Source of the DNA: Streptomyces sp. CA-210063
GTDB lineage: Bacteria; Actinomycetota; Actinomycetes; Streptomycetales; Streptomycetaceae
NCBI RefSeq assembly: GCF_024612015.1
Contig: NZ_CP102512.1
Coordinates: 2,170,001 to 2,234,000 of the forward strand
Direction: 5' to 3'
Length of the DNA stretch: 64,000 bases
How positions within the stretch are numbered: position 1 is the first letter of the stretch; each line of letters opens with the position of its first letter. The notes below the pieces were generated by a model that saw only the letters and a program-made list of their open reading frames with translations, did no database searches and had not been told where the DNA came from. A program made the translations under genes and the position numbers. Below, in pieces: positions 60,234-64,000 of the stretch.

Positions 60234-62078
60234 TCAGAAGGTCAGCTTCCAGCTGTTGAGCCGGCCGGTGTCCGCGGACGCCACGTCCTGGACCCGCAGC
60301 TTCCAGGTGCCGTTGGCGACCTCGCTGGAGGCGTTCACCGAGTAGGTGGTGACCAGGTTGTCGGCGGAGTCCGAGCTGGAGGCCTTGAGACGGTAGGTCG
60401 AACCGTCGGGGGCCACCAGGTCCAGGACCAGGTCACCGCGGTAGGTGTGGGTGATGTCCACGCCGACCTGGAGGGTCGAGGGCGCGTTGCCGGTGCGGCC
60501 GCTGACGGAGATCGAGGACTCGATCGCCGCACCGTTGTCCGGGATGGAGACGGCCGTGGCGTTGGTGAAGGTGGTGCCCCCCGTGGAGCCCCCGCCGGAG
60601 CCGCCGGTCACCGCCTGCACCGTCTTGGCTGCGTCGGCGAGGCCCGCGCCACAACCGCCGGAGCAAGTTCCGGGCAGAGCACGCGAGTTGGTCTTGATCG
60701 CGGACTCGATCTGGGCCGGGGTCAGCGCGGAGCTCGCCGACTTCAGCAGCGCGGCGAGGCCCGCGATGTGCGGGGCGGCCATGCTGGTGCCCTGGTAGTA
60801 GTCGTACGTCTCGCTGCCCGGGCCCGAGGCGCCGGTGTTCAGCGTGGACAGGATGCCGCCCGACGCGGTGGTGCGGGTATCGCCGCCGGGGGCCGCGATG
60901 TCGACGACCGAGCCGAAGTTCGAGTAGTACGAGCGGGAGCCGGCGCGGTTGGTGGCCGCCACCGAGATCACGTTGGCGCAGCTGGCCGGAGAGTAGTTGG
61001 CCGCGTTGGCGTTGCTGTTGCCCGCCGCGACGACGACCGTGGTGCCGCGGTTCACGGCGGAGTTGATCGCGGTCTGCGTCGCGGTGGTGCAGGCGCCGCT
61101 ACCGCCGAGGCTCATGTTGATGACCTTGGCGACGTTGGTGTTGGCGGGGACACCGGAGACGGTACCGCCGGACGCCCAGGTGATCGCGTCGATGATGTCG
61201 GAGTCGTAGCCGCCGCACTTGCCGAGCACCCGCAGCGGGGAGACCTTGGCGCCGTAGGCGATACCGGCGACGCCCTTGCTGTTGTTGGTGACGGCGGCGA
61301 TGGTGCCGGCGACGTGCGTGCCGTGCCAGGAGGAGGTGGTGGCCGTCCAGTCGGTGGCGCACTCCCCGTCCGAGGTCCAGTCGCCCGGGTCGGCCGGGTT
61401 GCTGTCACGGCCGTTGCCGTCGTTGGCGACAGCGGTGTCGGCGATGAAGTCGTAGCCGCCGACGATGTTCGCGGCGAGGTCCGAGTGGGCGACGTAACCG
61501 GTGTCGATGACGGCGACCGTCACTCCGGAGCCGGTCACCGTGTCCCAGGCGCCCGGCACGTTCATGCCCGCGGTGGACTCGTAGAGGTCCCACTGCTTGC
61601 TGTACTCGGTGTCGTTCGGGGTGGCCAGCGGCTTGTTCAGGCGGTCCGGGACGACATAGGCGACCTGCGGGTCGGCCTGGTACTCGGCGATGACGTCGGC
61701 GACGTCCGTCTTGGTGAGATCCTCGCCCAGGTCGACGAGGGCCGCGCCGCTGCCCAGCCGGCGCTGGAAGTCGAGGCTCTCGCCGGCCTCCTTGCCCTTG
61801 GCCACGGCGTCCGCGTCGGCGGCCTTGTTCGACTTGGCCTCGGCGGCGCCGGACTTGTAGCCGACGATCAGGCGCTCGGCGGTGGTACCGGGCGCGGCCT
61901 CGGTGGCACCGGCGACGGCGGGGGCCGCGTCAGCCTTGGCGGACGGGGCGGCGACGGCGACCGAGGAGGTCATGCCCGCCACCAGGGCGACGGAGACCGC
62001 AGCGACGGATATGAGCTTCCGTCCGGCGGTACGGGAGGGGGAGGTACGCAAGGGCTTCGCCTTTCGTGGCCTGCTCAT
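60234..62078 (-). CDS. Secreted S8 subtilisin-like protease with P/homoB domain
   Basis: A 614-residue exported protease. Signal peptide KLISVAAVSVALVAGMTSSVAVAA; inhibitor I9-like propeptide (AERLIVGYKSG ... VAYVVPDRL). Catalytic triad: Asp in VAVIDTGYVAHSD, His in SWHGTHVAGTIAAV, Ser in YYQGTSMAAPHIAGLA, with oxyanion Asn in VVAAGNSNANA. A Gly/Ser linker leads to a proprotein-convertase P domain (NGAAIESSISVSGRTGNAPS, YRGDLVLDLVAPDGSTYRLK, WKLRVQDVASADTGRLNSW). Start ATG 62078 lacks a clear ribosome site. Divergent from the LPMO gene; the 374-bp gap (62079-62452) holds no gene I can support. Confidence 0.93.
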   Translation of the reverse strand: MSRPRKAKPLRTSPSRTAGRKLISVAAVSVALVAGMTSSVAVAAPSAKADAAPAVAGATEAAPGTTAERLIVGYKSGAAEAKSNKAADADAVAKGKEAGESLDFQRRLGSGAALVDLGEDLTKTDVADVIAEYQADPQVAYVVPDRLNKPLATPNDTEYSKQWDLYESTAGMNVPGAWDTVTGSGVTVAVIDTGYVAHSDLAANIVGGYDFIADTAVANDGNGRDSNPADPGDWTSDGECATDWTATTSSWHGTHVAGTIAAVTNNSKGVAGIAYGAKVSPLRVLGKCGGYDSDIIDAITWASGGTVSGVPANTNVAKVINMSLGGSGACTTATQTAINSAVNRGTTVVVAAGNSNANAANYSPASCANVISVAATNRAGSRSYYSNFGSVVDIAAPGGDTRTTASGGILSTLNTGASGPGSETYDYYQGTSMAAPHIAGLAALLKSASSALTPAQIESAIKTNSRALPGTCSGGCGAGLADAAKTVQAVTGGSGGGSTGGTTFTNATAVSIPDNGAAIESSISVSGRTGNAPSTLQVGVDITHTYRGDLVLDLVAPDGSTYRLKASSSDSADNLVTTYSVNASSEVANGTWKLRVQDVASADTGRLNSWKLTF

Positions 62079-62452
62079 GTCAGGGGAGGAGCGGCAATGA
62101 AACGCTTCTTCTTCGAAGCGGCGGGGGTCCAGAAAGGGTTGGCGCGAAGGCCGGCCAGGCGCGAGCCGTGCCACCAGGGGTTACCTATGGTTCGGCTGTG
62201 CGATGACATTAGGCAAAGCGCAGGTCATGGGGATACGGGGAAAACCCTCGACCCCCGGGGAACTCCCCTATGCCAGGCGGCAGTCGGGCCGGATGTGCCG
62301 CTTCGCCGGGTTTGCCGAGGCCTTGCCGATGCCCGGCGCATGGCTGGATCCGACCGGTCGAACACGGCCGCGGTGTTGAACGCGGCGCCCTCGGGTCCCG
62401 TACGACTCGGTGGACCGCCAGCCCCACCATCCCCTTGGATCGGACGTACCGG

Positions 62453-63508
62453 ATGTACCGCTTGTCCGCCCGCCGCACCACCGGCCGAGGCACCACCGGC
62501 CGACGCACCGCCTGTCGCACGGCCGCCTGCCGCACCACCGGCCACCGCACCGCGGTCACGGCCGCCGCCGTCACCGTCGTGGCCCCGCTGATCCTCACCG
62601 CGGGGGCCGTCACCCCGGCCTGGGCGCACGGCGCGCCGACCGATCCGGTGAGCCGGGTGTCGGCATGCTCGCCCGAGGGCGGCAGTCAGGGGTCGGCGGC
62701 GTGCGAGGCGGCGGTCGCCGCGAACGGCGCGCCCTTCACCGCGTGGGACAACATGCGGATCGCCGGGGTGAACGGGCGCGACCGGGAGGTCGTCCCGGAC
62801 GGGCAGCTGTGCAGTGGAGGGCTCGCGGACTACAGGGGTCTCGACCTGGCCCGCGCCGACTGGCCCTCGACCCGCCTCTCCCCCGGTACCACGCTGAACC
62901 TGACGTACCGGTCGACGATCCCGCACACCGGGACCTTCAAGCTGTTCCTGACGAAACCGGGCTACGACCCCACCGAACCGCTGAAGTGGTCCGATCTGCC
63001 CGGGAAGCCGTTCGCCTCGATCACCGACCCGCCGCTGAAGAACGGCTCGTACCAGTTCTCGGCGAAGCTGCCGGCGGACCGGGCCGGGCACCATGTGCTG
63101 TACACGATCTGGCAGAACACGAGCACGGTCGACACGTACTACTCGTGTTCGGACGTGGTGTTCCCGAAGGCGAAGCAGGCCAACTCCGAGGCGGGCGACG
63201 GGAGTTCGGCAAAGACGCCCGCCGGGAGCGAGGAGACCGCCTCCGAGAAGCCGGCGGCCGAGAAGTCCGAGCCCGCCACGACCGCGCCGACGGAGTCCAC
63301 GCAGGCGCCTCCCGCCGAAGCCGCCGACAACGCCGACGACGACGCGCAGGCGGCCGACCCCGGCAGCCCCGTCGCCTCCACGACCGACGAGAGCGGCGCC
63401 CCCGTTCCGCTGGTCGCGGGCGGCGCCACGGCGTTGGCGTTGGTACTGGCCGTGGGCACCGCCCTCTTCCTCCGCGGACGCGGGCGCCGCTCTCGTATCA
63501 GCGACTGA
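62453..63508 (+). CDS. AA10 lytic polysaccharide monooxygenase with C-terminal membrane anchor
   Basis: A 351-residue chitin/cellulose-active copper enzyme. The signal peptide has a long Arg/Thr-rich n-region encoded by imperfect CACCACCGGCCG repeats; cleavage after PAWA leaves His as residue 1 (HGAPTDPVSRVSACSPEGG), one half of the copper histidine brace. The second brace His is in TIPHTGTFKLFLT. The catalytic domain ends near SCSDVVFPKAK. A Glu/Ala/Pro/Thr-rich linker of about 70 residues and a membrane helix (VAGGATALALVLAVGTALFL) with RGRGRRSR follow, so it stays on the cell surface. No LPxTG motif. Confidence 0.88.
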   Translation: MYRLSARRTTGRGTTGRRTACRTAACRTTGHRTAVTAAAVTVVAPLILTAGAVTPAWAHGAPTDPVSRVSACSPEGGSQGSAACEAAVAANGAPFTAWDNMRIAGVNGRDREVVPDGQLCSGGLADYRGLDLARADWPSTRLSPGTTLNLTYRSTIPHTGTFKLFLTKPGYDPTEPLKWSDLPGKPFASITDPPLKNGSYQFSAKLPADRAGHHVLYTIWQNTSTVDTYYSCSDVVFPKAKQANSEAGDGSSAKTPAGSEETASEKPAAEKSEPATTAPTESTQAPPAEAADNADDDAQAADPGSPVASTTDESGAPVPLVAGGATALALVLAVGTALFLRGRGRRSRISD

Positions 63509-63580
63509 TCGGGCAGGCGATCCGGCCAGCGGTCAAGCAACCGACCGGTGTCTTACGTCAGTTGGTATAGGCCGTCATCT

Positions 63581-63644
63581 GTGCAGGCCGTCAGTTGTGC
63601 AGGCCGTCAGTTGTGCAGGCCGTCAGTTGTGCAGGCCGTCAGTT
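63581..63644. repeat. 16-bp perfect tandem repeat, four copies
   Basis: GTGCAGGCCGTCAGTT is repeated four times without change. The last copy contains the stop codon (TCA on the plus strand, 63639-63641) of the secreted-protein gene that follows; a fifth degenerate copy (TAGGCCGTCATCT) precedes the array. Likely produced by slippage at a gene end. Confidence 0.92.
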
Positions 63645-64000
63645 GGTGTAGACCGTCGCGCCGCCCTGGGTGGCGTCCGTGACGGGCGCGTACTTCGCCG
63701 TGAAGTAGCCGGTGGCGAAGCACAGGGACGAGCCGGAGGTCTTGGTGAACGGCTGGCTGGTGAAGTTGATGCTGTTGTCGTCGTTGCTGGAGGTGCCGGT
63801 GATGCTGGCCGCCTGGTAGACGCAGTTGATGGTGCCCAGCAGGGTGCGCAGCACGACGGTGGTCTGGAGGACCGAGCCCGCCGCCGGGCTGACGGTGACG
63901 ACGCCGTCCGAGGTCACGGTGGTGGTGTAGGGCAGGTTGTTGACCGTGACGCCGGTGACGCCGAGCACGCCGACGACGTTGCTGGTGCAGCTGCCGAAGG
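63639..64000 (-). CDS. Secreted protein, partial (5' end outside window)
   Basis: The last 120 codons of a gene that enters from the right edge. Visible part begins FGSCTSNVVGVLGVTGVTVN and ends GGATVYTN; it is Thr/Ser/Val-rich with Cys residues (GSCTSN, TINCVYQ, SSLCFATG) and beta-strand pattern, as in small exported Streptomyces proteins often annotated 'Tat pathway signal sequence domain protein'. The signal peptide is not in the window. No enzymatic motif; function unknown. Confidence 0.65.
   Translation of the reverse strand, partial: FGSCTSNVVGVLGVTGVTVNNLPYTTTVTSDGVVTVSPAAGSVLQTTVVLRTLLGTINCVYQAASITGTSSNDDNSINFTSQPFTKTSGSSLCFATGYFTAKYAPVTDATQGGATVYTN

Noticed and set aside
62079..62452. 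Chitin-type direct repeat (TGGTCTAGACCA-like) in the LPMO promoter
   Set aside because: Looked for and not found; only TGGATCC/GACCGGTCG fragments are present, too short to support a DasR or chitinase-type operator.
59397..62591. 1064-codon plus-strand frame opposite the subtilase
   Set aside because: Gly/Val/Asp/Arg repeats arise from the complement of the protease gene; protease triad and P domain are on the minus strand.

Overview
The window is high-GC actinobacterial DNA, almost certainly from a Streptomyces chromosome. Coding is dense with G/C-ending codons, GTG starts are common and many genes overlap by ATGA. Genus markers include a two-domain geosmin synthase, a subtilisin-inhibitor (SSI) protein, an AA10 lytic polysaccharide monooxygenase, a macrolide glycosyltransferase, a SAV2148-type HEPN protein, a DUF1707/FHA protein, and a short sulfur leader peptide with the RRHVDLxR...SxxC pattern.

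Layout. 1-4.8 kb: an ECF-type sigma factor translationally coupled to a membrane protein that runs off the left edge, a lipoprotein, a VOC protein convergent with an AraC-type regulator, and a BrkB/YihY membrane protein. 5.4-13.6 kb: a compact five-gene biosynthetic operon and the most interesting part of the window. Its first gene has the carrier + six-helix + three beta-helix architecture of a poly-amino-acid synthetase (Pls type) but lacks the adenylation domain. The second gene supplies an adenylation-carrier NRPS in trans, behind a remnant of a condensation domain. The third is an Fe(II)/2-oxoglutarate oxygenase of the type that acts on carrier-bound amino acids. The last two are SbnB/SbnA-type enzymes that make L-2,3-diaminopropionate. 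I infer an oligo- or poly-(hydroxy)diaminopropionate product; the product is not known.

13.7-19.3 kb: an AidB-like acyl-CoA dehydrogenase, a GAF-domain regulator, a secreted protein and a GNAT enzyme. 19.3-29.2 kb: an assimilatory sulfur island, running leader peptide, sulfite reductase, zinc-ribbon protein (interrupted by a 124-bp inverted-repeat element), cysH, cysC, cysD, cysN, a sulfonate ABC transporter and a sirohydrochlorin chelatase that would supply siroheme to the reductase. 29.3-41.5 kb: housekeeping and accessory genes (PanE-like reductase, DUF1697, CDP-alcohol phosphatidyltransferase, MGT glycosyltransferase, a three-gene sugar ABC importer without its ATPase, kinase-like proteins, a DnaQ-like exonuclease and a HEPN protein). 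41.8-52.4 kb: alpha-glucan/trehalose enzymes GlgX, TreY and TreZ, with two paralogous M14 carboxypeptidases, an SSI inhibitor and an FHA protein lying between TreY and TreZ. 52.6-64 kb: a degenerate kinase-fold protein, an M24 peptidase, a CpdA-like phosphodiesterase, geosmin synthase, an ARMT1-type phosphatase, a zinc-ribbon membrane protein, a secreted subtilase divergent from a membrane-anchored LPMO, and a secreted protein cut by the right edge.

A hairpin-forming intergenic repeat containing CGCAGTTCCCCGCGCCCC occurs three times, with a related fourth copy. Three of these four lie between convergent genes, where they could act as two-way terminators. I saw no rRNA, tRNA, CRISPR array, transposase or phage gene. 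All assignments come from reading motifs by eye; no database search was run.
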